From Marinobacterium aestuarii (GTDB taxonomy: Bacteria > Pseudomonadota > Gammaproteobacteria > Pseudomonadales > Balneatricaceae), in contig NZ_CP015839.1 in assembly GCF_001651805.1 (NCBI RefSeq), forward strand, positions 1 to 64,000: 64,000 nt of DNA, written 5' to 3'. The notes beneath the pieces are model-generated. The model saw only the letters and a program-made list of their open reading frames with translations. It was not told the DNA's origin and ran no database searches. Both the position numbers and the translations under genes were made by a program. Positions 10,960 to 20,775 of the stretch are shown here, piece by piece. The number at the start of each line of letters is the position of its first letter. Position 1 is the first letter of the stretch.

Positions 10960-11577
10960 ATGACTAATCCAATCAAGCTGCTTATTGAGTCCCGTGCGTC
11001 CACGGGGCGTTTTGATCCCGCCCGGGGGCTGTCGGAGCATGAGGTGAGCGAGCTGGTGAGGCTGGCGACTCGGGCGCCTTCTGCCTTTAACGTGCAGAAC
11101 TGGAAGTTCGTTGCCGTGCGTAGCCTGGAGGCGAAGGCGCGGCTTAAGGCTGCGGCGTTTAACCAGCCACAGGTCGAGGATGCGGCAGTTACCTTTATTG
11201 TCTGCGGAACGCTTGGCGCCCACCTGGATATGCCCCGGGTACTGCAGCCGTCCGTTGATGCCGGCATAGTGCCCCAGGCGGTGGCTGATGGGTGGGTCGC
11301 GATGGCCGCAGCATCGCACCGGGATAATCCGCAGCTGCAGCGTGACGAAGCATTTCGCTCCGCGTCTTTGGCCGCCATGACGCTGATGCTGGCGGCCGAG
11401 GGTATGGGGTTCTCTACTGGTGCCATGAGTGGCTTTGACACCGATGCAGTGACGGCGGCTTTTGGCCTTGATGCCAGTGAAGTACCGGTGATGCTGGTGA
11501 CGGCAGGCTACGGACTGGCGAATAACTGGCCGCAGAAGCCGCGTCGCCCCCTGCACGAGGTGATGACATTCGCCTGA
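10960..11577 (+). CDS. Nitroreductase-family flavoprotein
   Basis: The 205-residue product matches the FMN-dependent nitroreductase family: IESRASTGRFDP near the start for FMN phosphate contact, LVRLATRAPSAFNVQNWKFV for the flavin-binding segment, and AAMTLMLAAEGMGFSTGAMSGFD towards the C-terminus. It probably reduces nitroaromatics, quinones or enals using NAD(P)H in the cytoplasm. It starts 10 bp after the EamA gene and is presumably in the same MarR-controlled transcript. Confidence 0.92.
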   Translation: MTNPIKLLIESRASTGRFDPARGLSEHEVSELVRLATRAPSAFNVQNWKFVAVRSLEAKARLKAAAFNQPQVEDAAVTFIVCGTLGAHLDMPRVLQPSVDAGIVPQAVADGWVAMAAASHRDNPQLQRDEAFRSASLAAMTLMLAAEGMGFSTGAMSGFDTDAVTAAFGLDASEVPVMLVTAGYGLANNWPQKPRRPLHEVMTFA

Positions 11578-11917
11578 GTCCCTGTTGCCGCCCCCAGTGC
11601 ATTAGTTTGGTTAATAGGGCTGCAATTTTTCGAATCCGCTTCAAAATGGCGACGTCGGGCTATGCTTGAGGCAGGCGGCGTGCTTGGGTACTGAGCTTTT
11701 TTGTTCGATAAGTAATTGTTAGTTAAGAATAAAAATAAAAAATCTGGTCAAGCTGCGCTAGCTTTTCTCGCCCGCAGGCACTGCTGCCTGGCGGCAAGCC
11801 CAGGGAGGCTGGTGAATTTCATGATTGCGATGTTCCGGGTCGTTAATATATATAGGTATATACATATGTGGCGCTGACTTGATCAGTACTGACCTAACCC
11901 GAACGCAGGAATGAGCG
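11578..11917. promoter_or_regulatory. Promoter region of hutH with HutC-like site
   Basis: No gene is seen in these 340 bp. The stretch 11700-11760 is strongly AT-rich. At 11855-11864, GGTATATACA matches the TGTA-N2-TACA pattern reported for the HutC repressor of histidine use at nine of ten positions, about 55 bp before the hutH start. The surrounding TATATATAGGTATATACATA is also a possible -10 region. No hutC gene is in the window. Confidence 0.4.
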
Positions 11918-13450
11918 ATGTATACACTGACTATCCAGCCCGGCCAGATGACACTGGCGCAATTGCGCGCCGTGGCACAGGCGCCCGTTGAGCTGATGCT
12001 GCAGCCTTCCAGCCACGCTGCCATCAAGGCCAGCGCCGATGCCGTGTCCCGAGCCATTGCGCAGGGACGTGTGGTCTACGGTATCAATACCGGCTTTGGC
12101 CTGCTGGCCAATACCCGTATCGCACCTGAAGATCTCGAGCTGCTGCAACGCAGTATTGTGTTGTCCCATGCCGCCGGCATTGGTGCCCTGATGAGTGAAG
12201 CCACTGTGCGCCTGATGATGACGCTGAAGATCAACTCGCTGGCCCGGGGCTATTCCGGTATCCGGCTGGAAGTGATTGAGGCGCTGATCCAGCTGGTCAA
12301 CGCCCAGGTGTATCCCTGTGTGCCACAAAAGGGTTCGGTGGGTGCGTCCGGGGATCTGGCACCGCTGGCCCACATGAGTACGGTGCTGCTGGGTGAAGGC
12401 GAAGTGCTCTATCGCGGCGAGCGCATGTCCGGTGCTGAAGGCCTGCGCATTGCCGGCCTCGAGCCTGTTACCCTGGCGCCCAAGGAGGGTCTTGCACTGC
12501 TCAATGGCACTCAGGCGTCAACCGCCTTTGCCCTTGAAGGCCTGTTCGCCGCCGAGGATCTGTTCGCTGCAGGCATAGTGGCCGGTGCGTCCTCGGTTGA
12601 GGCAGCGCTGGGCAGTCGCCGTCCCTTTGATGCCCGCGTACATGAAGTGCGGGGCCAGCTGGGCCAGATTGAAGCGGCGCGCGCCTATCGGCATTTGCTG
12701 GGTGAGGCATCACAGCTGGGTGATTCCCACCAGGGGTGTGAAAAGGTGCAAGACCCCTATTCCCTGCGCTGTCAGCCCCAGGTGATGGGCGCCTGTCTGC
12801 AACAGATCCGTCAGGCGGCCGAGGTGCTGCTGGTGGAATCGAATGCCGTATCGGATAACCCGCTGGTGTTTACCGAGACCGACGAGTTTATCTCCGCCGG
12901 CAACTTCCACGCTGAGCCGGTCGCCATGGCGGCCGATAATCTGGCGCTGGCACTGGCCGAAATAGGCTCACTGTCGGAGCGGCGCATGGCGCTGCTGATC
13001 GACTCCAGCCTGAGTAAACTGCCACCCTTCCTGGTGGACAATGGCGGCGTCAATTCCGGCTTCATGATCGCCCAGGTCACCGGTGCCGCCCTGGCCTCGG
13101 AGAACAAGTCACTGGCACACCCTGCCAGCGTCGACAGCCTGCCGACGTCTGCCAATCAGGAAGACCATGTTTCCATGGCAACCTTTGCGGCACGGCGGTT
13201 GCGCTACATGGCCGAAAACACCTCTGGCATTCTGGCGGTGGAATATCTCGCGGCCTGTCAGGGGCTGGATTTCCGGGCGCCGCTCAAGGCCGCCGAGCTG
13301 ATTGAAGCGGCCAAAGCAGAGCTGCGTGCCCTGGTCCCTTTCTATGACAAGGATCGCTACTTTGCACCCGACATAGAAAATGCACAGCAGCTGATCCGCA
13401 GCGGCAGCCTGAACGCCTACATGCCGCCGGGGCTGTTGCCGAGCGTCTGA
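11918..13450 (+). CDS. hutH: Histidine ammonia-lyase
   Basis: HutH removes ammonia from L-histidine to give urocanate, the first step of histidine degradation. The 510-residue protein contains Ala143-Ser144-Gly145 within [15 protein letters not shown], the triad that cyclises to the MIO cofactor, and the tyrosine-containing VYGINTGFG near 53. Other family blocks are DNPLVF and [10 protein letters not shown]. An AGGA box precedes the ATG. The usual partners hutU, hutI and hutG are absent from the window, so the rest of the pathway must lie elsewhere. The next gene downstream is a transporter. Confidence 0.97.
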   Translation: MYTLTIQPGQMTLAQLRAVAQAPVELMLQPSSHAAIKASADAVSRAIAQGRVVYGINTGFGLLANTRIAPEDLELLQRSIVLSHAAGIGALMSEATVRLMMTLKINSLARGYSGIRLEVIEALIQLVNAQVYPCVPQKGSVGASGDLAPLAHMSTVLLGEGEVLYRGERMSGAEGLRIAGLEPVTLAPKEGLALLNGTQASTAFALEGLFAAEDLFAAGIVAGASSVEAALGSRRPFDARVHEVRGQLGQIEAARAYRHLLGEASQLGDSHQGCEKVQDPYSLRCQPQVMGACLQQIRQAAEVLLVESNAVSDNPLVFTETDEFISAGNFHAEPVAMAADNLALALAEIGSLSERRMALLIDSSLSKLPPFLVDNGGVNSGFMIAQVTGAALASENKSLAHPASVDSLPTSANQEDHVSMATFAARRLRYMAENTSGILAVEYLAACQGLDFRAPLKAAELIEAAKAELRALVPFYDKDRYFAPDIENAQQLIRSGSLNAYMPPGLLPSV

Positions 13451-13795
13451 TTGGCGGGCGCTGCTATTAACCCGACGGACAAATAGGTTCCCTTCCTGTT
13501 TGTCCGTCACGCCATAAAAAGGAGCGCAAGTGCGTGGACTTGCTGGTTTTTATGGCGTTCGCATTGGCCTGCGGCCAATGATGAAGCATCCCTGCTTCAG
13601 GTATTAACCGGCTGGGCTAATACCTTCGATTTTTACTGTTTCAGGCATTGCATGGGGTGCGCTGTCCCGGCATTCTTGCGCGCTTTGAACAGGTGCCGGT
13701 CGGCACCTTTCTGATCAGGCGCAATCCGCTGCAGAGGCATCCCATGTTCTTTTACCAAACACCCGTGACACCATAACAATAATGAGGACTCTATC
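13451..13795 (+). other. Hairpin-rich leader between hutH and the transporter gene
   Basis: No convincing gene. Inverted repeats follow one another: GACGGACAAA/TTTGTCCGTC (13474-13483, 13499-13508); a perfect 12-bp pair ACGCCATAAAAA/TTTTTATGGCGT (13509-13520, 13547-13558) enclosing GCAAGT/ACTTGC; CATTGGCC/GGCCAATG (about 13563-13581); AGGTATTA/TAATACCT (13598-13605, 13617-13624); and AGGTGCC/GGCACCT (about 13691-13708). None ends in a clean T tract. They could form a structured leader RNA or be stacked mobile repeats. Confidence 0.55.
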
Positions 13796-15241
13796 TTGAA
13801 CCATGAGCTTTCCTGCGCCGCGGCATCCGACCGGGGCGTATCACGGCTGGTCGTCGGACTCTTTGCAACGATTGCGGCCTTTCTGGTGTACCGCACAATT
13901 GACCCTGTCGGCTTTGGCATGAACGCTGTTCTGGTCAGTGTGCTGTCGATGTTGCTGCTGAGCCTGGCGCGCATCAATGTGGTGATCTCCCTGATTACGG
14001 CATCCCTGCTGGGGGGCGTTATCGGTGGCCTGTCGATCGAGCAGACGGTGAGTTCTTTCAATGGCGGCCTTGGCGGTGGTGCCCAGATTGCATTGAGCTA
14101 TGCCCTGCTCGGCGCATTCGCGGTGGCCATCTCCAAATCGGGCATTCCCCATATGCTGGCCCAGAGCATTGCGACCCTGCTTGGTCAGAGTGGTAGCGCG
14201 CGGCGTATTGGCCAGATCCGTTACGGCCTGATCGGCGTCATCATGCTGGTGTCGGTTTCGTCGCAGAACCTTATCCCGATCCATATCGCCTTTATTCCGC
14301 TGCTGATCCCGCCACTGCTTTTCGTTATGTCGCGGCTGCGCATGGACAGGCGTCTGGTGGCCTGTGTGCTGACCTTTGGCCTGGTCACGCCCTATATGCT
14401 GTTGCCGGTTGGGTTTGGCTCGATCTTTCTCAACGATATCCTGCTGGCCAACATCAGCAAGAGCGGCCTGGATGTCTCCGGCATAGACCCGTTCAGAGCG
14501 ATGCTGATTCCGGCTCTTGGCATGATTGCCGGTCTGCTGATTGCGGTCTTTATCAGCTACCGCGGCAAACGCGATTATGACGAGGCGCTGATTGCCCGGG
14601 TTGAAAGTCGCGCCGTGACCTATTGTGGCCGCACCCTGCTGGTGGCGCTGGGCGCAATTTTGGGAGCCTTTGTTGTTCAGCTCTGGACCGACTCGATGAT
14701 ACTCGGCGGCCTGATCGGCTTTTTGATTTTCTCGCTCTCGGGTGTCTTGAAATGGAGCGAAGGTGACGATGCCTTTACCGAGGGCATGAAGATGCTGGCC
14801 ATGGTGGGCTTTATCATGATCGCTGCCAGCGGCTTTGCTCAGGTGCTGCGCGACACCGGCCATATCGCTTCCCTGGTGAGTGCCTCTGCCGCTCTGGTGG
14901 GTGACCACCCTGGGCTGGCGGCGCTGGCGATGCTGCTGGTCGGGCTGGTGATTACACTGGGAATTGGCTCGTCATTCTCGACCATCCCGATTATTGCCGC
15001 TATCTATGTGCCCCTGGCGATGGAGCTGGGTTTCTCTGCCATGGCCATCGTTGCGCTGGTGGGGACGGCGGCGGCGCTGGGTGATGCGGGTTCGCCGGCA
15101 TCGGATTCGACGCTAGGCCCAACGGCCGGATTGAATGTGGATGGTCAGCATAACCACATCTGGGACACGGTAGTGCCCACCTTCCTGCACTACAACCTGC
15201 CCTTGCTGCTGTTCGGATGGGCTGCTGCCAGCATCCTCTAG
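13796..15241 (+). CDS. Na+/H+ antiporter-family (COG2056 type) transporter
   Basis: A 481-residue inner-membrane protein with about twelve hydrophobic segments. It resembles the Na+/H+ antiporter family typified by Bacillus YuiF, with GIGSSFSTIPIIAAIYVP and GDAGSPASDSTLGPTAGLN near the C-terminus. The start is TTG 13796: GAGG at 13784-13787 lies 8 bases upstream and no in-frame ATG occurs for about 40 codons. Members near hut genes have been proposed to carry histidine or related amino acids; its place after hutH favours this, but the two are separated by 345 bp. A hairpin and a parS site follow. Confidence 0.85.
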   Translation: MNHELSCAAASDRGVSRLVVGLFATIAAFLVYRTIDPVGFGMNAVLVSVLSMLLLSLARINVVISLITASLLGGVIGGLSIEQTVSSFNGGLGGGAQIALSYALLGAFAVAISKSGIPHMLAQSIATLLGQSGSARRIGQIRYGLIGVIMLVSVSSQNLIPIHIAFIPLLIPPLLFVMSRLRMDRRLVACVLTFGLVTPYMLLPVGFGSIFLNDILLANISKSGLDVSGIDPFRAMLIPALGMIAGLLIAVFISYRGKRDYDEALIARVESRAVTYCGRTLLVALGAILGAFVVQLWTDSMILGGLIGFLIFSLSGVLKWSEGDDAFTEGMKMLAMVGFIMIAASGFAQVLRDTGHIASLVSASAALVGDHPGLAALAMLLVGLVITLGIGSSFSTIPIIAAIYVPLAMELGFSAMAIVALVGTAAALGDAGSPASDSTLGPTAGLNVDGQHNHIWDTVVPTFLHYNLPLLLFGWAAASIL

Positions 15242-15273
15242 TCTCAATGTCTTGTGCGTTTAGCCGCAGAAAG

Positions 15274-15316
15274 GGTCACCCCCCAGAACACCTGTATGGG
15301 TACTCGGGGGTGATCC
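15274..15316 (+). terminator. Candidate terminator hairpin after the transporter gene
   Basis: GGTCACCCCC (from 15274) pairs with GGGGGTGATCC (15306-15316) with one bulge and a loop of about 21 bases. No clear T run follows, so it is a weak terminator call. It lies 33 bp after the stop codon and just before parS. Confidence 0.45.
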
Positions 15317-15330
15317 TGTTATATCCAGAG

Positions 15331-15346
15331 TGTTTCACGTGAAACA
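15331..15346. promoter_or_regulatory. parS centromere site 1
   Basis: TGTTTCACGTGAAACA is a perfect 16-bp palindrome identical to the broadly conserved ParB-binding parS sequence (consensus TGTTNCACGTGNAACA), and the symmetry extends to 24 bp (15327-15350). ParB loads here to organise origin segregation with ParA. Its place 15 kb from dnaA, between two convergent genes, is as expected for chromosomal parS. Confidence 0.93.
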
Positions 15347-15369
15347 CTCTGCAGGCTCCGGTGCAGGGG

Positions 15370-16332
15370 TCAGGCAGAGGGAGTGCTCGGACGCAGTTTT
15401 TGCCACAGGCGCAGTACGGGAGTCAGCACCAGAACGGCGATGGCACCCGCCAGCACGCCGACGAGTGCGTTGATCAGAGGCTCAGTGATAAAGGCCCAGA
15501 ATGCGCCAGCAGGCAGCGCTGCGGCCGCTTCAATAACCGGGTGCAGCATCTCGCCTGCGCCCGGTACTCCATGTAGCAGAATGCCGCCACCAACCAGAAA
15601 CATGGCGGCCGTTCCAACGATCGACAGCGTCTTCATAAGGATCGGAGCAAAGCGCAGCAGTGCTGTTCCGAACCAGCGGCTCAGGCTGCGTGCCGGGTCT
15701 TCTCGGTGGCGTTGCAGCAGATGGAGGCCGGCGTCATCCAGCTTGACGATAGCGCCAACCAGGCTGTAGACCACTATGGTCATGCCAAAGGCGATCAGGC
15801 TGACGACGGCGACCTGGGTCATAAAGCTCGCTTCACTGACGATGCCCAGCGCAATAACGATGATCTCGGCGGACAACACGAAGTCGGTGCGGATCGCACC
15901 CTGGATCTTGGCTTTTTCATAGGCCACCAGGTCGACCTTGGGGTCACTCAGTGCCTTGATCTTTTCAAGGTGCTGACTGGCCTCCTCCTCCTTGCTATGC
16001 AAAAAGCCGTGGGCAATTTTTTCAAAGCCTTCGAAACACAGATAGGTACCGCCGATCATCAGCATGGGGATGATGAGCCAGGGCGCGATAACGCTGATAA
16101 GCAGAGCGCCCGGCACCAGGATCAGCTTGTTCTTGAACGAGCCTTTGGCCACAGCCCAGACCACCGGCAGCTCACGTTCCGCCCGTACGCCTGTCACCTG
16201 CTCTGCATTGAGGGCGAGGTCATCGCCCAGTACACCGGCGGTTTTTTTTGCCGCCACCTTGGACAGAATGGTGATGTCATCCAGTACGGTGGCGATATCG
16301 TCTAGCAAGGCAAGAAGGCTGGTGCCGGCCAT
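15370..16332 (-). CDS. DUF808 (YedI-type) inner-membrane protein
   Basis: This 320-residue protein belongs to the DUF808 family (E. coli YedI), recognised from its start MAGTSLLALLDDIATVLDDI, then VAAKKTAGVLGDDLALNAEQ, and the hydrophobic segments around VPGALLISVIAPWLIIPMLM. Several membrane helices are predicted by eye. The function of the family is unknown. I use ATG 16332, where the family's proteins begin, with AGGAACA upstream, rather than the open frame reaching 16410. It converges on the antiporter gene, with parS between them. Confidence 0.9.
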   Translation of the reverse strand: MAGTSLLALLDDIATVLDDITILSKVAAKKTAGVLGDDLALNAEQVTGVRAERELPVVWAVAKGSFKNKLILVPGALLISVIAPWLIIPMLMIGGTYLCFEGFEKIAHGFLHSKEEEASQHLEKIKALSDPKVDLVAYEKAKIQGAIRTDFVLSAEIIVIALGIVSEASFMTQVAVVSLIAFGMTIVVYSLVGAIVKLDDAGLHLLQRHREDPARSLSRWFGTALLRFAPILMKTLSIVGTAAMFLVGGGILLHGVPGAGEMLHPVIEAAAALPAGAFWAFITEPLINALVGVLAGAIAVLVLTPVLRLWQKLRPSTPSA

Positions 16333-16475
16333 AATCTGAGTGTTCCTGTGGGTGAATTCCTGAAGCCTGGCAAGGGTCGCAGCTGCACGACGAGATCCCG
16401 TTTGGCTCATCCAAGCTTATACCATTAAGTGCATGACGACTGCGGCTATAGCTACAACCGCAGCCCGATCTATTG

Positions 16476-17381
16476 TCAGGTGCCGCCGTCTTTGCTGTTG
16501 TCGGCAGCAGTGGCCTTGATGTGCCTGTCGATGGTGTCCCTGAAGGCGGTGATGCTGGGCAGCGTTGAGTCCTTGCGCCAGATCAGCCAGGTGGTCGCCA
16601 GGCTGATGTCGGCTCCGGGATCTTCGGTGGCCAGCTCGCTGAACTGAGGATGCAGCGCCAGTACCGCCCGGGGCACGAGCGCGATGCCCATGCCGGCCAG
16701 TACACAGGCAAGCATGGTGTGATGGCTGGGTATTTCGATGGTTCTGTCGGGCCTGCGGTTGTCGCCATCGAGCCAACGCTGAATCCGGTTGCGGTATGAG
16801 CAGCTCTGGGTAAAGGTCACAACCGACAGCGGCTCAGGCAGTTCGGCCGCTCCGCAGCTGTGGCTGAGTGCGGCAGGCTTGACGATCAGCAGCTGTTCCT
16901 CAAAACAGGGGTGCATGCAGAGGCGATCATCCGGCACCGGGTCGGCTGCCAGTGCAACATCCAGTTCCCCTTGCAGCACCAAGTCTACCAGTGTGCCTGA
17001 GGCGCCGGTTCTGAGCTCGATATCAACCAGGGAAAACTCGCGGTGGTAGGCGCTCAGTATGGGCGGCAGGTGGGCGGCCGAGGTGCTTTCCATTGAGCCG
17101 ATACGCAGGGTGCCGCCGGGTTCTGGGTCGGTCAGGTCGTCTATGGCCTGCTGTCTGAGCCGCAGCATCTGCTCGGCGTAGACCAGCAGGCGTTTACCGG
17201 CCGGCGTAATTTTGAGACGGTTTTTCTCCCGCAGAAACAACGGTTGCTGCAGCGCCTGTTCCAGTTTCTGGATGCGCGCCGTCACATTGGAAGGCACCCG
17301 GTGGAGCTGTTCCGCAGCCCTGGAGATACCACCGCTGTCGACAACAGCCTTGAAGACCTGCAGGTCTGAAATATCCATCAT
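16476..17381 (-). CDS. LysR-family transcriptional regulator
   Basis: A 301-residue LysR regulator. The N-terminal winged helix is clear (LQVFKAVVDSGGISRAAEQL, then VPSNVTARIQKLEQALQQPLF), and the C-terminal part is the two-lobed inducer domain (GTLRIGSMESTSAAHLPPIL). Recognition-helix wording VPSNVTARI and HHTMLACVLAGMGIALVPR resemble the PtrR/YneJ subgroup. It is divergent from an EamA transporter gene 123 bp away, which is its probable target. Two ATG codons stand in tandem; either may be used. Confidence 0.93.
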   Translation of the reverse strand: MMDISDLQVFKAVVDSGGISRAAEQLHRVPSNVTARIQKLEQALQQPLFLREKNRLKITPAGKRLLVYAEQMLRLRQQAIDDLTDPEPGGTLRIGSMESTSAAHLPPILSAYHREFSLVDIELRTGASGTLVDLVLQGELDVALAADPVPDDRLCMHPCFEEQLLIVKPAALSHSCGAAELPEPLSVVTFTQSCSYRNRIQRWLDGDNRRPDRTIEIPSHHTMLACVLAGMGIALVPRAVLALHPQFSELATEDPGADISLATTWLIWRKDSTLPSITAFRDTIDRHIKATAADNSKDGGT

Positions 17382-17504
17382 CGGCGGACTTTCCTTCTGT
17401 TGTCATTAAATATGACCGTAGCGTTCTTTATTATTCAGTATTTGTGAAAGTTATCAAGGCGTAGACTCAGTTCTATTGAATACGGGCGACAGGGGTTTAA
17501 GGCG

Positions 17505-18446
17505 ATGGAGAATAGCATAGGCAGTACCAACAGCAGCGCTGGAACCACTCGGGGGCTGCTCTATGCGCTGGGCGCCGTGCTGATCTGGAGTGGCTTTATT
17601 CTGGTGTCCAGGGCCGGTGCGCTGGCGTCGCTGGCGATGACTGACATGCTGGCTGTGCGCTTTGGCACGGCTCTGGTGCTGCTGGCGCCGCTGGTCTGGA
17701 TAAAGCGCCGGGATCTGTTCAACCTGCGAATTCTGGTACTGGGGGCGATCGGTGGCCTGGGCTACGGCGCCTTCGTCTATGCCGGTTTTGAGCGGGCGCC
17801 GGCCACCCATGCTGCCCTGCTGTTGCCAGGGTTAATGCCGGTCATGATTGCCGTGATGGCATATCTGTTTGCGGCCGAGAGAAAGCCTGCCGTGGTCTGG
17901 CTGGGTATCGCTGTAAGCAGTCTGGGTATCGGGGTCTTGCTGCTCAATACCCTGCTGGAGTCGACGCGCTTCTGGTTGGGTGACCTGTGCTTTGTGCTGG
18001 CGTGCTTCTTCTGGGCTATCTATACGGTGCTGTTGCGGGCCTGGAGGGTGCCGGCCTGGACCGCAACGGTGGGTGTGGTAATGGTGTCGGGCGGGCTCTA
18101 TCTGCCATTTTACCTTGGCCTGTTCTACCAGGGTTTCAGTGAGCAAAGCTGGGCGCTGATTATAGGCCAGGGCTTCTATCAGGGCGTGCTGGCGACCATA
18201 GTGCAGATGCTGCTGTATGTGCGTGCCGTGCAATTGCTCGGTGCCACCCGTATGGGAGCATTGATGGCGCTGGTGCCGGTGCTGGCGGGCGGGCTCGCCG
18301 TGCCGCTGTTCGGGGAAGTGCTGTCGCCGATACTGATGCTCAGTATTGGGCTGGTGATACTGGGGTCGGTGGTTGGCAATCTGCCACAGAGCTGGGTGAC
18401 CTTGCCATGGTTGTGCCGGCTGCCAAGGTCTGGCGCCCATACTTGA
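17505..18446 (+). CDS. EamA-family (DMT) transporter, probable LysR target
   Basis: A 313-residue inner-membrane protein with ten hydrophobic segments in two EamA halves (GLLYALGAVLIWSGFILVSR in the first; LGATRMGALMALVPVLAGGL in the second). The family mostly exports small metabolites. It is divergent from the LysR gene and has no partner downstream; a parS site follows its stop by about 100 bp. It is not especially similar to the other EamA protein at 10.0 kb, so the two are probably not a recent duplication. Confidence 0.9.
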   Translation: MENSIGSTNSSAGTTRGLLYALGAVLIWSGFILVSRAGALASLAMTDMLAVRFGTALVLLAPLVWIKRRDLFNLRILVLGAIGGLGYGAFVYAGFERAPATHAALLLPGLMPVMIAVMAYLFAAERKPAVVWLGIAVSSLGIGVLLLNTLLESTRFWLGDLCFVLACFFWAIYTVLLRAWRVPAWTATVGVVMVSGGLYLPFYLGLFYQGFSEQSWALIIGQGFYQGVLATIVQMLLYVRAVQLLGATRMGALMALVPVLAGGLAVPLFGEVLSPILMLSIGLVILGSVVGNLPQSWVTLPWLCRLPRSGAHT

Positions 18447-18547
18447 TAAGTTTCAGGCAAGCAGCCTCCGCCGTTTCGTCCAGTCGAAACCTTGGATTGC
18501 GGGTGTATAAAGTGGGCAAGCGGTGACTGAAGGTGATCAGGCGCAGA

Positions 18548-18563
18548 TGTTCCACGTGGAACC
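18548..18563. promoter_or_regulatory. parS centromere site 2
   Basis: TGTTCCACGTGGAACC matches the pseudomonad-type parS TGTTCCACGTGGAACA at 15 of 16 positions; the inner 14 bp are a perfect palindrome. It lies 3.2 kb beyond site 1, again between convergent genes (EamA and glyS). Confidence 0.88.
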
Positions 18564-18645
18564 TTTGTGCTGGCTGAGGTGTTTTTTTCAGCGCTCGGTA
18601 CTCAAGACCCTGCACTCCAGCTCCCAAGTAAGCGCCTCAAAAAGA

Positions 18646-18669
18646 AAAACCCGCCGAATGGCGGGTTTT
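18646..18669 (-). terminator. Rho-independent terminator of glyQS
   Basis: On the minus strand a 10-bp stem (AAAACCCGCC / GGCGGGTTTT) with a four-base loop is followed by TTTTTCTTTTT. It starts 25 bp after the glyS stop codon. Confidence 0.92.
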
Positions 18670-18693
18670 GTCTGACCGGTACAGCCGCCGTAT

Positions 18694-20775
18694 TTAGCTG
18701 CCGATGACCGAGATATCAGCGACGCCCAGGAAGAGTCCGCGCAGCTGCGCCAGCAATGCCAGACGATTGTTGCGCACGGCTTCGTCGTCGGCGTTGACCA
18801 TCACCTCTTCGAAGAAGCGATCGACAACCCCGCGCAGATCAGCCAGCTGCTCCAGCGCTGTCTGATAATCACCGCTGTCGAAGGCCGGCTGCAGTTCTAG
18901 CTGCATGGCCTGCACGCGGGAGAACAGCTCCTTCTCGGCGGCTTCCTGCAGCAGGGATTCGGAGACAGCGGCGTTACCCTGTGACTCCTGCTTGCTGAGG
19001 ATGTTGCTGACGCGCTTGTTGCCCGCAGCCAGCGCATCGGCTTCGGGCAGTGTGCGGAAGTGGGCAACGGCACGTACGCGGCGATCGAAGTCCAGTGGGC
19101 GGGTCGGCCTGAGGGCGTGCACGGCCAGGAAGGTCTCAACCGCGATATCACGATCTTCGTACCAGGCACGCAGACGGTCCAGCATGAAGTCCAGTACTCG
19201 CTCCTCGAGCCCGTCACGGGCCGGCAGGCTGGCGTGGCCGTCGGCGGCAACCTTGAGCAGCTCGCTCAGATCCAGATCCAGTTCCTTCTCAACCATGATG
19301 CGCAATACGCCGACAGTGGCGCGGCGCAGGGCAAAGGGGTCTTTGGAGCCGGTTGGCGGCTGATTGATACCGAACAGACCCGTCAGGGTATCGAGTCGGT
19401 CGGCGATGGCCACAGCCGCACCTGTGAGGCTTTCGGGCAGTTCGTCGCCGGCGAACCTGGGCATGTACTGCTCGTTCTGCGCCAGGGCTACGTCCATCGG
19501 CTCACCGTCGTTGAGCGCATAGTGATAGCCCATAAGGCCCTGCAGTTCGGGGAACTCCAGCACCATTTCGGTTACCAGGTCGCACTTGGACAGCAGGGCT
19601 GCGCGCTCTGCCCACTCGGGGTTACTGCCGATACAGCTGGCGATAAAGCCTGCCAGATGGGCGACGCGTTTTGTCTTGGCATACAGGCTGCCGAGGTCCT
19701 TCTGGAAGACGATGGACTCGAGCTTGTCGCAACGCTCTGCCAGGGTGGTCTTCTTGTCATTCTCGAAGAAAAAGGCGGCATCGGCCAGGCGCGGTCGAAT
19801 GACCTTTTCGTTGCCATGGATGATCTGCTGCGGATCTTTCGATTCGATGTTGGCCACGGTAATGAAGTACGGCATCAGCTGCCCTTTCGCGTCCAGCAGA
19901 TGGAAGTACTTCTGGTTGTCCGCCATGCTCGAAATCAGCGCCTGGGACGGTACCGCCAGGAAGCGTTCCTCGAAGCGACCGGTCAGGGCTACGGGCCACT
20001 CGTTGAGGGCCGTGACTTCGTCCAGCAGCGCAGGGTCAATCACAACCTGGCCACCGATCCTGGCGGCTTCGCTCAGCAGCTGGCTGCGGATCAGTTCGCG
20101 GCGCTTGGCAAAGTCGGCGATAACGTAGCCCTGCTCCTGCAGTACCTGCTCGTAATCTGCCGGGGCTCTCAGCTCGATTTCCTGGTTGTAGTGGAAGCGA
20201 TGACCACGGGTCGTGCGGCCAGCCTTGAGACCGATGATTTCGCAGTCCAGCACCTGGTCACCGAACAGCAGGGCAACCCATTTCACCGGGCGCACAAACT
20301 CGGTACGGGATGCACCCCAGCGCATGCGCTTGGGGATCGGCAGCTTGTCGAGCGCCTGCTGAATAATCGCCGGCAGCGCTTCGGTCAGTGGGGTTGCGGC
20401 GGATAGCTGGCGAAAGCACATCTTGCCGTCCATCTCGGTCAGCTGATCAACGCTGGTGCCGCACTTGCGGGCAAAGCCTTCCAGTGCCTTGCTGGGTGCG
20501 CCACTGGCGTCGAAGGCGATTCGGGCCGGCGGACCCTGCACGAAAAATTCGCTGGCCGGGACTTCGGTGCACAGCTGTTTGATCAGCAGCGCGAGGCGGC
20601 GCGGGGCGGCGAAGGAGCGAAAAACGGCGGGCTTGAGCAGCTCGGCGGCGCCCTGGCCCAGTACCGCTTCGATGCCCTTGCGGATTTCGCTTTCCAGCGC
20701 TTGGGAAAGTTTCAGCAGTGCCTTGGGGGGCAGCTCTTCGGTGCCCAGTTCAAACAGGAAATCTTGGGTCATCAT
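18694..20775 (-). CDS. glyS: Glycine--tRNA ligase beta subunit
   Basis: The beta subunit of the alpha2-beta2 glycyl-tRNA synthetase, which charges tRNA-Gly. The 693-residue protein begins with the family hallmark [16 protein letters not shown] and includes [17 protein letters not shown] and the HD-like core. The C-terminal region (about 580-690) is the anticodon-binding domain ending [20 protein letters not shown]. The start overlaps the glyQ stop by ATGA, so translation is coupled. The glyQ-glyS pair in this position matches PA0008-PA0009 in Pseudomonas. Confidence 0.98.
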   Translation of the reverse strand: MMTQDFLFELGTEELPPKALLKLSQALESEIRKGIEAVLGQGAAELLKPAVFRSFAAPRRLALLIKQLCTEVPASEFFVQGPPARIAFDASGAPSKALEGFARKCGTSVDQLTEMDGKMCFRQLSAATPLTEALPAIIQQALDKLPIPKRMRWGASRTEFVRPVKWVALLFGDQVLDCEIIGLKAGRTTRGHRFHYNQEIELRAPADYEQVLQEQGYVIADFAKRRELIRSQLLSEAARIGGQVVIDPALLDEVTALNEWPVALTGRFEERFLAVPSQALISSMADNQKYFHLLDAKGQLMPYFITVANIESKDPQQIIHGNEKVIRPRLADAAFFFENDKKTTLAERCDKLESIVFQKDLGSLYAKTKRVAHLAGFIASCIGSNPEWAERAALLSKCDLVTEMVLEFPELQGLMGYHYALNDGEPMDVALAQNEQYMPRFAGDELPESLTGAAVAIADRLDTLTGLFGINQPPTGSKDPFALRRATVGVLRIMVEKELDLDLSELLKVAADGHASLPARDGLEERVLDFMLDRLRAWYEDRDIAVETFLAVHALRPTRPLDFDRRVRAVAHFRTLPEADALAAGNKRVSNILSKQESQGNAAVSESLLQEAAEKELFSRVQAMQLELQPAFDSGDYQTALEQLADLRGVVDRFFEEVMVNADDEAVRNNRLALLAQLRGLFLGVADISVIGS

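Noticed and set aside
13651-13786. Short open stretch ending FEQVPVGTFLIRRNPLQR and beyond, before the antiporter gene
   Set aside because: It has no start codon with a ribosome-binding site and no recognised family, and it overlaps a hairpin.
17382-17504. LysR binding site (T-N11-A) between the LysR and EamA genes
   Set aside because: Several weak T-N11-A matches occur in this AT-rich gap and none has convincing dyad symmetry.
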